A stretch of 64,000 bases of DNA from Glycine soja (GCF_004193775.1 NC_041020.1:12370383-12434382); one strand, 5' to 3'; numbered from the stretch's first letter, positions 22,343 through 34,786 are shown. A program made the numbers and translations. Notes: generated by a model not told the origin, from the sequence alone.

Positions 22343-23448
22343 TGTTGGACAAGTGGCCTCAGATATCTTAAGAAGGGGGGGGGGGTTGAATTAAGATATC
22401 ACAAACTATTCCCCAATTAAAAAATTATACTTTTAATTTAACTCAACAACCCAAGATTCCTTTTAAACAAGAACTCCTAGATAATAATGCAAATTAATCT
22501 TACCAAATAAAAATAATAAGCAATAAACAGTAAAGGAGTTTAAGGGAAGAGAAAATGCAAACTCAGATTTATACTAATTCGGCCACACCCTTGTGCCTAC
22601 GTCCAGTCCCCAAGCAACCCGCTTGAGAGTTCCACTATCTTGCAAAATCCCTTTACCAGATCTGAACCACACAAGGACAATCCTTCCTTTGTGTTCAGAT
22701 TTCTTTACAACAAGAGACTCTCGGTCTCTTAATCCCTTTTTAGAAATAGAAAGAAGAGAAGAAGAAATCTCTCTTAAAAGAGATAGATTGAACAATTTGA
22801 GCACTCAATTAATTCCTTATCGAATTGCAAGTGTATTGGCCAAGGAATTCTTAAGAGGATAAAATGATTTTGCTTTTTGAGAGGATAAGACCTTTTGTTC
22901 TGAAAAACTCTTAGCAAATTCGTGTTCCAAGTCACATATAAATAGACCTTTGATGGCCATGTAAAAACCATTTGAAAAGATGTGACCCTTGGAAATAATT
23001 TTCTGAAAATCTCCTCTGGTAGTCGATTGCAAGACTTGTGTAATCAATTACAGGCTTTAAAATTTGAATCAAAACATTCAGTAACTGCTGGTAATCGATT
23101 ACTATCCATGTGTAATCGATTACATAGTGTAAAATTTGAATTCAAATTTCTAATAGCTGTTATAATTCATTTTGGCCACTGGTAATCGATTACATCCTCT
23201 GGTAATCGTTTACCAGAGAGTAAATCTCTTGAAAAAGACATTTTTGCTTAAATTTCTTGGTCAAACCTTTTGCAGTTTCAATTATGAATTCCCTTCCTAA
23301 AAACACTAGAGATATTCTTGATGTTGTATCTTGTATTCTTGAATTTTTGTCTTGAATTAAACTTGAGAAGCACATTTTCATAAGGCATCAAAACATCATG
23401 ATCATATGGCATCATCAAAACATCAAAGGCAAAGTCTTTGCTTCTACA
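22343..23448 (-). repeat. 5' LTR of the SIRE-like element
   Basis: It matches the LTR at 14276-15379 over its whole length with about 32 substitutions and a small change in a G-run. The minus-strand promoter side has the same palindromes and a TATA-like box. The mutations are mostly transitions. Confidence 0.95.
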
Positions 23449-23453
23449 ATGCG
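23449..23453. repeat. Target-site duplication ATGCG, right copy
   Basis: Second copy of the 5-bp duplication flanking the SIRE-like element. Confidence 0.95.
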
Positions 23454-26196
23454 AAGATAAAACCATAATTATTGAATCCCAAATGACATACATTGTGAAA
23501 CTTACTCGAGGTATGATTTAACTTCAGCACAGTTAATCAACATATGAACATGGGTTTAGTCTTTCTCATCATCGGTTAACCAGTGAATTAACTTTTTCCC
23601 AGAAGGAGGACCTTGCTGGTCAAACATTGATAACATCGGTGGACGCCTTTTAGCTTAAATTGCAATTTGATTCCTAACATTACACGATGACAACATAAAG
23701 TTGTTGAAATAATGAGAACAAAAATAAGTTGCCTCACGATGTATGTAAGACGCATAAATGGATCCTTCCACCCGGGCCTTATTTTTCACTGCTCGTTTAG
23801 AATCGCCCATGAATCTACAAATTTTGAAGAAAACCAAGTCATCATCATGAGCATTAAAAAATGAATTTTAAAGAAAATACAATTATCATTTTACTACCTT
23901 TCAAATGGATACATCCATCTGTATTGGACTGGTCCACCAAGTCTAGTTTCATATGCCAAATGAATAGGCAGATGCTCCATTGAATCAAAAAATGCTGGGG
24001 GAAATATTCTCTCCAACTTGCACAAAATTAATGGAATATTTTGTTCCATTCTACTCAAGTCATCCTCCATCAAAGTTGTAGAACACAAGTCTGTAAAGAA
24101 ATGACTTATTTCAATAAGTTGATTTAAGACATGTGGCGGCAATGAGCTAAAAGCAATAGGAAGTAAACACTCCATGAACACATGACAATCATGACTTTTC
24201 TTCCCATGCATGGTTCCCTTATCAACATTGGCACATCTGGCTAAGTTAGAAGAATAACCATCTGGCATTCGTAGTTCTTTTATCCATTGACAGACTAACT
24301 TTGTTTGGTCTGCAGTTAGAGTGTAATTTTCTTTTAGCTTTAATAAATTCCCGTTAGCCGCCGACTTCAACTTCAAGTCTTTACGCCTACAATAAATAGC
24401 AAAGTCCATCGTAGCCTTGTCATTGTCTTTTGTCTTACCACTGACATTCATCACAGTGTTGAATATGTTGTCAAAGAAATTTTTCTCTATGTGCATAACA
24501 TCAAGATTGTGTTGCAACAAATTATCTTTCCAATAAGAAAGATCCCAAAAGATACTTTTTTTGTCCAATGGAGCCACTCCCCATATCCATGTATATTTGG
24601 TGGTGGCAGACCAGTTTCTGTGACTTTTGGCAAATCCCTAACCCTACGACATACGTGTAGGTGTCAACATACGTATTTGCTCATCCCTTTCTACTTCTCC
24701 TTTTTTAAAGGCATTTTTGTTCCTCCTAAATGCATGATTAGTAGGTAAGAACTTACGATGACAGTCAAACCAAGAAGTTTTTCCCCTATTTTCCAACTAA
24801 AAGGCCTTTGTGTCCTCCATGGAATACGGACATGCTAGTCTACCATGTGTCCCCCAACCAGACAACATCCTATAAGCAGGAAAATCATTAATAGTCCACA
24901 TCAAAGTTTCCTTCATCATGAAATTTTGCTTTCTTGAAACATCCTATGTCATAACACCACTCCATAATTTTTTTCAAATCATCAATCAAAGGTTGTAAAT
25001 AAACATCAATACCAACCATTGGATTAAATGGACCTGGTATGACACAAGTCAAAAATATATAAGGTTTAGTCATACACATTTTTGAAGGAAGATTGTATGG
25101 GGTAACAATGATTGGCCAACAAGAATAAGGTGAAGAGGATGCTTGAATATATGGGTTAAATCCATTTGTGCATAAACCGAGTCGCACATTTTGTGGATCA
25201 ATAGCAAAATCTGCATGTACCCGGTCAAAGTGCTTCCACGCTTCACCATCAGATGGATGACGTAACATGCCCGAAGATCTTCTATTATCATAGTGCCATG
25301 ACATTTGGCTTGCAGTTTGTATTGATGCAAATAGTCTCTGCAACCTTGGTGTTATAGGAAAATAAAACATCGCCTTTACTGGAAGTGGTTTTTTGTTGCT
25401 TGTTCCAACATTCTTGGCATGATACCTGGGCTTGTTACAAAATTTACATTCGGTTAATGCTACATCATTGTCATAATACAACATGCAGCCATCCACACAA
25501 CAGTCAATCCTCTTAGCCTCCAATCCTAACTTCAATAATAACCTCTTCGCATCATAAAATTTTTTTGGTAAGCCATCTTTTATAGGTGTTGCATCCAAAA
25601 GCATTTTTGAAATAAATTCCAAGCATTGGTCAGGAACATTCCAATTGGACTTGCAAGCTAAAAGCCTCGCGGATATTGATAATTGAGTCTATTTCCATTT
25701 CGTACAATGGTTCATTCTCCTCCCCCAATAAATTGTAAAATCTTTGAGTATCTTCATTTGGAGGTTCTTACATATTATTTGAGTTTGGAGCTTCAAATGT
25801 TTGAGGTTGTCTCAAAGCATCACACACCATGTCTTGCATTAACATAACTTGTTTATGTTGAGTCACATATTTTGCACTACTAGAAACATCCATGTAATTG
25901 TTGCCCTCATTTAAATCAACATGCGACATGTCTTCACCATGATCAGTCTAAATCCAATAATTAGGCTTGAACCCATTTTTATAAAGGTGAACCTTCACAA
26001 CCCTATCCTCCAAAATCCTAGTGCAATCGCATTTAACATAACGACATCTGATCCCCCCATCATTCTCATAGAAATCTTGCTGACTAACTTTTCTTACAAA
26101 CTCTTCAACCCCTTCGACAAAAGACTCTTTCAACCCGCTTCTACCACTATAACATCTATCGTACATCCAACGACGATTCCAAAGAATATTATTCAT
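23454..26196 (-). pseudogene. TNP2-type CACTA transposase, N-term and core, of CACTA 1 (broken)
   Basis: The N-terminal transposase-associated domain is at 26196-25948 (RRWMYDRCYSGRSGLKESF, with RCRYVKCDCTR). The TNP2 core follows at 25622-24888 (CCVDGCMLYYDND, PRYHAKN, MSWHYDNR, LCTNGFNPY) and 24577-23894 (LDVMHIEKNFFDNIFNTVMN, GKTKDNDKATMD, KSHDCHVFMECLLP, MEHLPIHLAYE). Transposases of this family cut the element ends. Several stops (near 25945, 25770 and 25635) and frame changes (24600-24880) break it. The gene continues leftward as far as the copia insertion and resumes at 14270-13383. Confidence 0.9.
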
Positions 26197-28295
26197 ATTC
26201 TGTGTATTTAATAAAAGAATTAGGAACCTTCATGTTTAATCATGCATACTCTTAGAGTGATCTCTATTATATATTAGTAACAAGAATTACAATCATACTT
26301 TAGGTGGAAATAAAATGACATACATATAATGTTTGAGTTTCTAAATGAACAAAGCATGAAATATAAATAACAAAATCACAATCAGAAATGTACTTAACAC
26401 ATTCATAATACAAAATTTCAAGCAACTACAATAAAAAAAACCTCAACTAGCATACGTGTGAGTAATGAAGCAATCACCCAACACAATCTCAACTATGAAG
26501 TTGAGAGTAAGAGTGAAAGAAAAATGTTTTAAAATGGTCAGAAATTTTTCTTTTTAACAATATTTATCATGGGAAATTGCATTAAATGTGTAGAAACAAT
26601 TTTTATCATGTTATAGGTGACAGTGTTATGGCAGTTTTTAGGGGAATAATTTAGAAGGTTCTGCATGCTTAATTAATTTTATAATAATTTTGTTAAGTTT
26701 TATAATAACTACCTTAAAAATTATATTAATCGCTTTTTTTATTTGTTGGTAGTGATAAAAAAAATTGTACTAATAGTGCATAAATCTAACTAAATCATTT
26801 CCTTAATTTAAAATTTAATTATAAATTCCTTAATTTAAATTAAAAATAAATATAATAATAATTTATAAAAAATGGTTTTACCAATTAAAGTATTTCCTTA
26901 AAAAAATTGACTAGATTATCAACTAAATAGAACCCCTAATTTATAAGGTGTAATATGTTCAGTAATATTGTTTGCAAGCATAAATTCAGACAATAGAATA
27001 GATGAAAAGAAAAAAGAAAACGTGTCTATAAGAAAATAAATAAAATATTAATGATTGGCATTTCTATCTTTATTATAGATCTTGTTTTTGTACTTTCTTT
27101 TTTTACCTTTGTATCACTATTTTCCAAAGTTGAACCAAAATACTGTATTAAAGCCCATAAAAAAAGGCACAATCTAACTATTATTTAGTTCCCTTCTCCC
27201 ATTAACAAAATATATCTTACAACGCGGATGCATATAATAGCATAAAAGTTTGTGTTTAAATAGGTTGAGAGTGACTTGAACTCATCATATTTATCATAAT
27301 CCAGAAATAGTTGTTTTGTGGTATGAACTAAAAATCCTGTAACCAAGAGAAGAATAAATATATAAATAGTGTGTCCAGTAAAAAAAGGAAAAGAGAAGAA
27401 TATATAGTCAACAAAGCAACCAAAAGATAAGTAGAAAAAAGAGAAAATATAGGAAAAAAATTCATTGTGTTTGTATAGAAATCCTTGTCGCCGCCATCAT
27501 TTAAGTTGCATGTGCAAGTATTGGGAGGGAGAGCAAGAGTAAAAGAGTAAAAAACATACGGAAAACATGTTAAGCGTATCTCAATAATCATAGATATCTT
27601 CATTCACTTTTAAGTTTATTAACTCAGAATTTGATAAAAAGAATAAAGGTATGAAATAATAAAATTAAAAATAATTTTCAAAATAAAATTAGGTAATGAG
27701 AATTGTTTCGATAATACTATAATTTACTAATTATATCGTATTTGTTTTAGCCAAAATTAACTTTTTTTTATTGCATAAAGAAACTAGGGGTATTCCGAAG
27801 TTTTTAATTTGAAATAAGTTCGTTTATAAAATTCAGTGTAAAAGCAAGTTTGACCTTATTTATTTTACTACACAAATAAATATTGAGCATTTAACAATTT
27901 GGCTTGGACAGAATTTTGAGCTTATTTCGTAACAATATTTTAGGACCTATTTTGTTAGATGATTTTAAACTTTACTAGTTCCGGTCTAGTACTCCAAAAT
28001 AACTTGTTTTGAGCTTTGAGTTTATCAACTCATTTCGCAATTTTTAATAGGACAACTTACAAGTTATTTTGTTAGGATTGTCTTTAACTGAATATAAACT
28101 TTCAATTTCATCCCTAAAGTATTCCAAATATTAGAAATTATAATAATTAGTACACTTCTAAGTACTAAAATCAAGTTAGTCCCTAAAGGTTAGTAAAATC
28201 TAAGTACTTATATAACTTTATTCTTTTAGAGACTACATAACAGAGTATAGACAATACTTTAGAGATTAAACTGATGGTTTATTAGAGCTTTTAAT
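26197..28295. other. CACTA 1 leader, A+T rich, no gene
   Basis: This stretch lies between the TNP2 start and the captured gene fragment. I see no domain, repeat array or RNA gene, only short open frames. Confidence 0.5.
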
Positions 28296-28530
28296 AACTA
28301 CAAGTCTCGAATTCTTGCATCCCGATCAATGCATCATCAACTGGTTGAGTTTTCTCCACAAAATGCCAGTGAAAATCAGGTTATATTTAAACTGAAAACA
28401 GAGATAGAAGCTCTCAAGGAAGAACTTGAAAAGGCAAAGGATTAGGATGATAAGTTGTCGGAGAAAAAAACTTGTATTCATCAGCTTAATGTGGAGCTTG
28501 AAGCTTCAAAGATGGATGAATCTTAATTTA
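28296..28530 (+). pseudogene. Coiled-coil protein fragment (WEB/ICR-like) inside CACTA 1
   Basis: A plus-strand frame reads LVEFSPQNASENQVIFKLKT, then EIEALKEELEKAKD, a TAG stop near 28443, and then IHQLNVELEASKMDES before a final stop. The heptad-like Glu/Lys/Leu pattern and the QLNVELEA-K phrase resemble plant WEB-family and related coiled-coil proteins; which of them I cannot settle. The fragment is on the opposite strand to the transposase and lies inside the CACTA 1 borders, so I infer capture of a host exon by the transposon. Confidence 0.55.
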
Positions 28531-29378
28531 CCTCATCATTTTTAAACACAATAATGAGATGCTTAATTTACCGACCATACATACTAGCACAAATGCATTA
28601 TAGTTGCAGACCGACCAAGCAAGACCTCATAACTTTGCCCAGGCTGCAAATTCTGCTAAGCAAAATTGAATACAATATTGTCCAATTTTGTTTGTTATTA
28701 GTATATCTAATTATAAACTATACAATGAACCATTATTGACCCCAAATGTTTTTATTCTGCTGCATTGCATATATATCTCACTTTTTTTTTATTATCTATT
28801 GTTATTATCAAGTAGTACTACTATTCTGTTCCCCACTCCATGTCCTGAGCACACTGGTATTTTATCTCATATCATTTCACTACTTCCAAAGATATTTTAT
28901 CAAGACATGCTTGCCTGGATGTATTAGTAGGTAATTAGTCATTTCTATTTAATTATTCATTTACCTTTGGTCAATTTTAAGTATGACTAGCTTCCTAGAT
29001 ACACTTAAATACATGCTTATATTCTTCTATATCAATAATTTCCGTATTTCACTAATGACATCCAATAAAATATAAATTACAACATGCATTTTGTATAAAC
29101 ACAAACCCTACACCACATTGAAATAATAAATTAACTTGTATCACACCAGACCAAGGCAAACATCTCTTAATAAGTTCTGAAATCTGACCTTTGAAGCAAA
29201 AGCATTCTTTAAGAATTGTCATTTAAATTGAATTGATAAAATAATAATTATATAATTACAACAATACATCCATATTTCAAATCATTTCTTAGCTTTTCAA
29301 ATCTCAATTTTGTGTCAATATTCTTGGATGTCAAACCTCATACATCCAGACTGTCAAACCTCAACCAATCATACATAC

Positions 29379-29411
<33 letters not shown>

Positions 29412-30589
29412 ACTTTAAACAAAAATTTATCAAGCAAAATCAATGGTCAAGCTATTGATTTAAGGAAAATAGAGTGCACATAACACAACTACCATCAAAA
29501 TCAATGGTGAAGCCTACTGATTAAGGAAAATAGAGTTTACAAGACACAACTAACTTCAAAATCAATGGTCAAGCTACTAATCTTGTTAACTTGTTTTGCA
29601 CCGTGTCTTGCAACTGTATTATGTTGGTTCTATTAAAAAGGATGAAACCAAGAAAAACATAAAATAAGCCTAACTTTTTTTTCTTAAAAGAGCTAAATAA
29701 CTCTGATTTCATCTTATTCTACTACCTTTCTACCTTTATAAGGACCAACCAAAATGAAAACTATGTAGCATATGAAAGTCAAAATTAGTATATCTAACCA
29801 AATATTTATTTTTTTCTCTTCTATCTTCTTAATCGATAATTGATTAAGGATCCTGTAGTTAGTGAGTGTTGTTCTAATTATCATTCATTTCATTTGCAGA
29901 AAGAAAGCAATAAACAAGAATGGTTTTTCTAAAATAATGGTGTCACACACTGTCTTACTCATAATGTGGACAGGATGATAATAAGCATAACAAAATTGCA
30001 TAAATAAATCATTATGTTTTTTCACTTTCTTCTTCTTTTATATGCAGAAATATTTCAATTATTATGGTTTTTCCATAGGTTTACAATCACAGTTCATAAC
30101 ATATTCAAACAAAACACACAGGTTCATAATGCCACAAGTTCAAAAGCAGAGATACAAAAGAAAGAGACCAAATTCATTTACCTCTTCAACTTTCAAACGA
30201 CTGTTGTTGTTAGGAAATACAAAGGCAAAGGACAAAGAGAATGGGACCATGAACCCTAGGATGTGTTGTTCAGAAAACCCAAATTAGAAAAAAGAAAACA
30301 AAAATACACGAGTGAGCACAGTCAAAAAAAGAATGAAAAATACACTAGAAATGCACAAAACCTTAATTGTGAGAGGTGTGGGCACGACAATGTGGAACAA
30401 TATCAGGGTGTGGGCTCACAGCGGCGGCGTGGCAACGCCGGTGATAGGATGGGAGCAAGCAACAGCGCCATGGGAGGAAGAAATGATATAAGATTGAAAA
30501 GTGAGTGAGAGACAATTAGGGTTGGGGTCGCTATGTTTGGGAAAATTTTAAAATTTCGACGAATGCATATTCCATTGAAATAATCCACC
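28531..30589. other. CACTA 1 leader with (TA)n(GT)n and a GC-richer block
   Basis: A compound microsatellite (AT)n followed by (GT)n lies at about 29375-29411. The block at 30370-30490 is much richer in G+C (GGCGGCGTGGCAACGCCGG) than its surroundings, which is common near CACTA 5' ends, where the transposon promoter lies. Short ORFs here (30014-30508) have no family signature. Confidence 0.5.
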
Positions 30590-30763
30590 GGAAAGGTATC
30601 ATATTTCTGACGGACCTATATCCGTGGGTAACCTTTTGTCGGCAATTTATACATCCGACAGAATGAATTCCGTGAGAAAAATTCTGTCAAAAATTTGGAT
30701 ATTTCCAACGGAATGAATTCCGTGGGAAAAATTATGTCAATAATAACGTTTTTTCTTGTAGTG
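30590..30763 (-). repeat. 5' terminus and subterminal repeats of CACTA 1
   Basis: The minus strand opens CACTACAAGAAAAAACG at 30763. Three related subterminal units follow, each with an ACGGA/TCCGT dyad: CCACGGAATTCATTCCGT, CTCACGGAATTCATTCTGTC and CCCACGGATATAGGTCCGTC. Such units are the usual binding sites for the element-encoded protein. TCA directly outside would be the 3-bp duplication. Confidence 0.85.
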
Positions 30764-31297
30764 TCATGCTTAAGCCCCAAGGTCTGCAACTTTTAGCAAA
30801 TTTTGGAAGTCACTCCATGGCTCTCCAAAATGGCACCCAATGCTTCAGTAATTTTGAAAACACATAGTTTATAACATCCAAAGCTAGAGATCAACATTTA
30901 ACATCAAACACATCACAAAATAAGGATTTAAGCTTCCCTAACCTATCGAAATCAATGAGCTAGCTTTGAGATGAAGAATAGGAATAAAGGAGGAGACTTT
31001 GTGTCAAGGTGAAAGCTTTCTATCACTCCTACAACAGTTCTACATCATCCACACCACCCAAAAACCAATAGAAAACATATTAAAACCTTAAAAATGAACA
31101 CTTTTATGAAGCTTTGGAGGGTGTTCATGGAGGAAAATGAAAATGAAGAATGAGAGGGAAAGGAAAATGGTCTCTTACCACTAAAATCAATTTAAATTCG
31201 AAAAGAAGCTCAGAAACAAGGTCCTTTGTGCAAGGGAATCAAGTTCTCCAATAGAGGATTTTCTTGGAGAGGGAGAAGAAAGTGTGGGTGTTTTGTT
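30764..31297. other. Spacer between the two CACTA elements
   Basis: These 534 bp separate the two CACTA 5' ends. I see no ORF with a family signature. The block with AGCTTCCCTAACCTATCG and ATGAAGCTTTGGAGGGTG looks like part of an older repeat, but I cannot name it. Confidence 0.4.
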
Positions 31298-31470
31298 CAC
31301 TACTACAAAAAGCAGATTTAACATCGGCGTCTTAACATCGGTTGTTAAAAAACCGATGTTAACGTAAGCGCAATGGCATAATTGTAAATAATGTGCATCC
31401 GTTAACATCGGTTTTGTGAAAATCCGATGTTAACGAAGTGACGTTAACATCGGTTATTGGAAAACCGAGA
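31298..31470 (+). repeat. 5' terminus and ACATCGGTT subterminal dyads of CACTA 2
   Basis: After the terminal CACTACTACAAAAAGC come two hairpins built of TTAACATCGGTT and AACCGATGTTAA (31332-31362) and GTTAACATCGGTTTT with AAAATCCGATGTTAAC (31401-31434), and a third partial one (31443-31468). The stems are 12-16 bp. Confidence 0.85.
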
Positions 31471-31662
31471 GAGTCACACACACACACAGAGACATAGAGA
31501 CACACACACACAGACAAACACACACACACACAGAAACACACACACACACACACATAAAAAAAAACACACACACACACGCACACATACACACACACACACA
31601 CAAATACACACACACATAAAGAGACACACACAGAGTCACACACACACACAGACAACTGTTGA
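31471..31662. repeat. (CA)n compound microsatellite
   Basis: An interrupted (CA)n array with GAGACA and AAA interruptions runs directly after the CACTA 2 subterminal dyads. Long His/Thr-rich or Cys/Val-rich frames across it are artefacts of the repeat. Confidence 0.95.
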
Positions 31663-32125
31663 TGTCCTTGTATGTTCTTGTATGTGATGAATGTAATATG
31701 CTATACAAACAACTATTGATGTCGATATTTGTCTATAATCAAAATTTAGATTTTGTATGTTCTTGTATGTCATCAATGTAATTTGCTATATAAACAATTG
31801 TTGTTCATGCTGAGTGAACCTTAGATTCCCATTTGAGGCTGAATGCAATGATTCTTGTGGACAATTTGCATTAGTCATTGTATTTAATCTTGAATTGTCT
31901 GTTTGGACAGTTTGGGGAGACTGGTATTTTTATGTTACATTCATTCGTTAAGGTTATTATTATTTTGATTAATTTTATGAAATTTCGGTACAATGCATTT
32001 CAAGTTGTTCTCTGAGTGCATAATTAATTATCAGGAAATTAATTTCACCGATGTCATGTCGTGTACTCGGAGACCAATGCGAGATGCTGCCGAAATTTAG
32101 TCAAATTTTTCAAAATAATGCTAAC
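31663..32125. other. CACTA 2 leader before the Athila insertion
   Basis: No gene is supported. TATGTTCTTGTATGT occurs in two neighbouring copies with the context ACAA-TATTGATGTC (31660-31790), so a local duplication of about 80 bp is likely. Confidence 0.4.
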
Positions 32126-32130
32126 CCTGA
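32126..32130. repeat. Target-site duplication CCTGA, left copy
   Basis: CCTGA directly precedes TGATCGAGG and is repeated at 42357-42361 after the other LTR. Confidence 0.9.
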
Positions 32131-33240
32131 TGATCGAGGCCATACCCGAATCAAATAAACATTAAAATGCAGTAACTAGGAAGTGATCCTAGGTCGTTTC
32201 CCAACGAGCAATGATAAACCAAATGTTCATAACAGATAGTAGGAAAATAGTACCGAATTGGGGGGGTGTTTGCTTTTGTAAATTAAACAGCGAATAGATG
32301 TGAATTATAAAATATCAGAATTAAAACATGTTGCTTCCCCTTGATTCACAAGCAAGTCTCTTATCCTAGGTTACGAGAGTTCATCCTTTATCAGTTCAAC
32401 CACTTAATCCAACCCTAAATTAAATTACTAAGCGAAATTTAACATAAGGCATTCATTATGTGATTAAGCAACACATACAACAATTAATCATAAACGATCA
32501 TTAAGCATGAACGTAAATTAAGCACAGAGACAATTAATCAAGCACTAAGCATGCATGAATTAATAGCAACAAATTCAGAGTAATTAGTGAAGAGGGAAAA
32601 CTGAATAAAATTTAATAGTAATAATAGAACCTCAAAGAGAAATGTGTTTGATCCTCAAGAGAAAACAACGCTGGAGACTTAGCCTTCCATTAATCAATAG
32701 AGAATGAAATTATAGATTGAAGAATGAAATTTTATTGCTGAAACGAAAAGTAAAAACTGGAATTGCAAAACGAAAAAAGTGTCTAAAAGAAGAAAAGCCT
32801 AAAACTAAAAACAAAAACAGGAGAGAGAGAAGAGAGGGGCCTAAACTAGAACCTTGGTGCTGTTATATAGTTTTTCAACCCCAAAGCTTACAAATCTGTT
32901 TTAAATCCAAGCCCATAAATAAAATAAAATCAAATCTAGATAAGATAAGATCTAGATGAAATAATATCTAGATGAGATCAAATCTAAATAATATCTAGAT
33001 AAATAAACTCAAGATAAGATAAAATTTTGTAGAATAAAATAGTATGCCCTCTTCAAGTCCAAGCCCAATTCTGGATTCAAGCCCAATGCTTCATTAATTC
33101 CTAAAATTAGATTAAAAACATCAAATTAGCTGAATGGGCCCAAATAATAAAACGGCCTAATTAATTTGACAATTAAGACTAATCAGTACTTAAAATGGTG
33201 CAAAAAGGATCAAGAAATAGGATAAAATAATGGCACATCA
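32131..33240 (-). repeat. 3' LTR of the Athila element
   Basis: It runs from TGATCGAGGCC to GGCACATCA on the plus strand. It includes an array of AGATAA/ATCTAGAT units near 32935-33025 (24 or so bases each with variation), also present in the other LTR. Confidence 0.95.
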
Positions 33241-33252
33241 AAACCCCCCCAT
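33241..33252 (-). other. Polypurine tract of the Athila element
   Basis: The minus strand reads TATGGGGGGGTTT immediately before the LTR start TGATGTGCC. Confidence 0.85.
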
Positions 33253-34786
33253 ACTTAGCCTTTTGCACTCCTGGGCAAAATGAAATAAAGAACAAAATCC
33301 AAGGATATCAAAGAGAGTCAAACAAAAACATTTACATATTTTTCAATGAACATCAAGGAATGAAAGGAATGGGTAACATCTAACATGAAGAGATCCAAAG
33401 AGTCAAGACATTCGTGAAAATCATCCAAGCAATCCAATCATGGCAAAATAGTAAATCAGCTCAAGAATGAAAAATGATAAAGCCTCACAAGATATACACT
33501 CTATCTCTCAAGTGTCTAGGCTACTATTTACCCTCAAAGCACCCATGAAAACCAACACCACATAAACTTGGCAAGATTCTACAATTGACAATCAACCCAT
33601 AAACACAAGCACATGAGGATCAAAAGGTCTTTTAAGGTTGTAATGGGGCCAAGGACAAGGTAGGGAAAATATGGAATAAGTAGCTAAATCCCAAAGGAAT
33701 AGAGGAGCAATGGGGAATAAGTGCATATTAAGAAAAAATAAGAAGACCTAAAGATAAAATTTAAACATAAAGAGTAGAATCAAGAGTCTCATAATTTTTT
33801 TTCTATTTAAGATCTTATTCACTCAACTTTATTGCTTTTCTTTTTCTTTTTTTTTCGAATTGATTCAACTTGAAACTTGAATTTTTATTTTTTATTTTTT
33901 TGAAATTTTTTTATGAAGAGTAACATTTGAGAACTAGCATATCATTCAGCAGCATGTCCAACATTTAACCCATATACAATGTACATCAGTATGGCCCAAA
34001 AATACATCATGAAGCATAGCCAACAAAACATGTTATCCAACAAAAACCCCCCCACACTTATCCCCAAAACAATTCCAAAGCTCCAAAATTCCTTAAGGGT
34101 AAGGTGATATCATGGTTTTTCACTTAAGGCTTGTAGTGAGCTTCAAAACAAGGAAAGGGAAACAAGGCTCAAAAGGGCTATCAAAGGAATTAATTCAAGG
34201 TAGGTCCATTTGGCTAGAGGCTTATAAGAACAAAATTGCCTAAATCATTTCCAAATATGCACGTGAATTAGGAAGCATCAACAAGAATCAAGCCAAGGCT
34301 ATTGTGCAAGCAATCAATGGGGCAAAACACACCAAAAGATTATGATGATGGATGGCTCAAACTCTCACAAAGGTAAACTTATCACTTTCAAATTGAGTTT
34401 CAAAACTATCATGACATGTAGAGGAAAAACAAGGATTTCAAATCACAAAATGTCAAGAGACTTTTATTTTCAGAACAATTACCCATTTTTTGAACATATC
34501 CTATAATTCAAAGAAAAATATGCAAAGTTGTACATGCAAACAGAATTGACCTAAAATATTAAACTAGAAACCCAACAAAACTAACAAAACTAACAAATTT
34601 AACACAACTAACAAAACTATCAAAACTAGCAAAACCAAAACCAAAGAACACTCCCCCCCATACTTAAACAACACATTGTCCTCAATGTAGCACAATTAAA
34701 AGATTAAAAGCAATTAAACCATCAAATAGAATCGGACAAATGTAATAAAAGTAAAGAAGGAGATAGGAAAAGAAAAACTCCCTAAG
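33253..34786. other. Non-coding 3' interior of the Athila element
   Basis: About 1.5 kb lies between the end of integrase and the polypurine tract. Some Athila elements carry an env-like ORF here. This copy has only short frames and no signal peptide or membrane segment. C-runs such as AACCCCCCCACACTT near 34046 and ACTCCCCCCCATACTT near 34650 resemble extra polypurine tracts on the minus strand. An ACAAAACTAACA-type short repeat lies at 34575-34635. Confidence 0.7.

Larger units (their letters stand above)
14276..23448 (-). mobile_element. Complete SIRE-like Ty1/copia retrotransposon, 9173 bp
   Basis: The element has two LTRs of 1104 and 1106 bp, 5-bp duplications ATGCG, a primer-binding site, a polypurine tract, gag, pol in copia order (protease, integrase, RT, RNase H) and a third ORF between pol and the 3' LTR. 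Length, LTR length, the AATCGATTAC palindromes and a third ORF in env position match the soybean SIRE1 group, as known for that family. By eye the LTRs differ at about 32 positions (near 3%). Gag and the first half of pol have several stops and frame changes, while the RT/RNase H half and the third ORF are open. Confidence 0.95.
11301..30763 (-). mobile_element. CACTA (En/Spm) transposon 1, minus strand, split by a SIRE-like copia
   Basis: The 5' end is at 30763, where the minus strand starts CACTACAAGAAAAAACG next to subterminal repeats. Reading leftward come a 4.5-kb leader, a TNP2-type transposase (26196-13383, interrupted at 23449/14275 by the copia at 14276-23448), and a Ptta/En/Spm-type second ORF (13191-11381). 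The left terminus was not found, so 11301 is only the limit of supported sequence. Both genes carry several stops and frame changes, so the element is not autonomous now. Confidence 0.85.

Noticed and set aside
25870..25890. CACTACTAG inside CACTA 1, a possible terminus
   Set aside because: It lies inside the TNP2 reading frame (minus strand reads MDVSSSAKYVTQ) and has no subterminal repeats.
27328..27603. 91-codon minus frame with hydrophobic stretches
   Set aside because: T-rich DNA read as Leu/Phe/Ser; no homology recognised and no start context or neighbours supporting a gene.
30014..30508. Short ORFs at the GC-richer end of CACTA 1 as genes
   Set aside because: Basic, low-complexity frames with no domain; the composition is explained by the transposon's 5' end.
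31359..31708. Long Cys/Val-rich or His/Thr-rich frames
   Set aside because: They are translations of the (CA)n microsatellite in different frames.
33253..34786. An env-like gene in the Athila element
   Set aside because: Only short frames are present, with no signal peptide or membrane segment.
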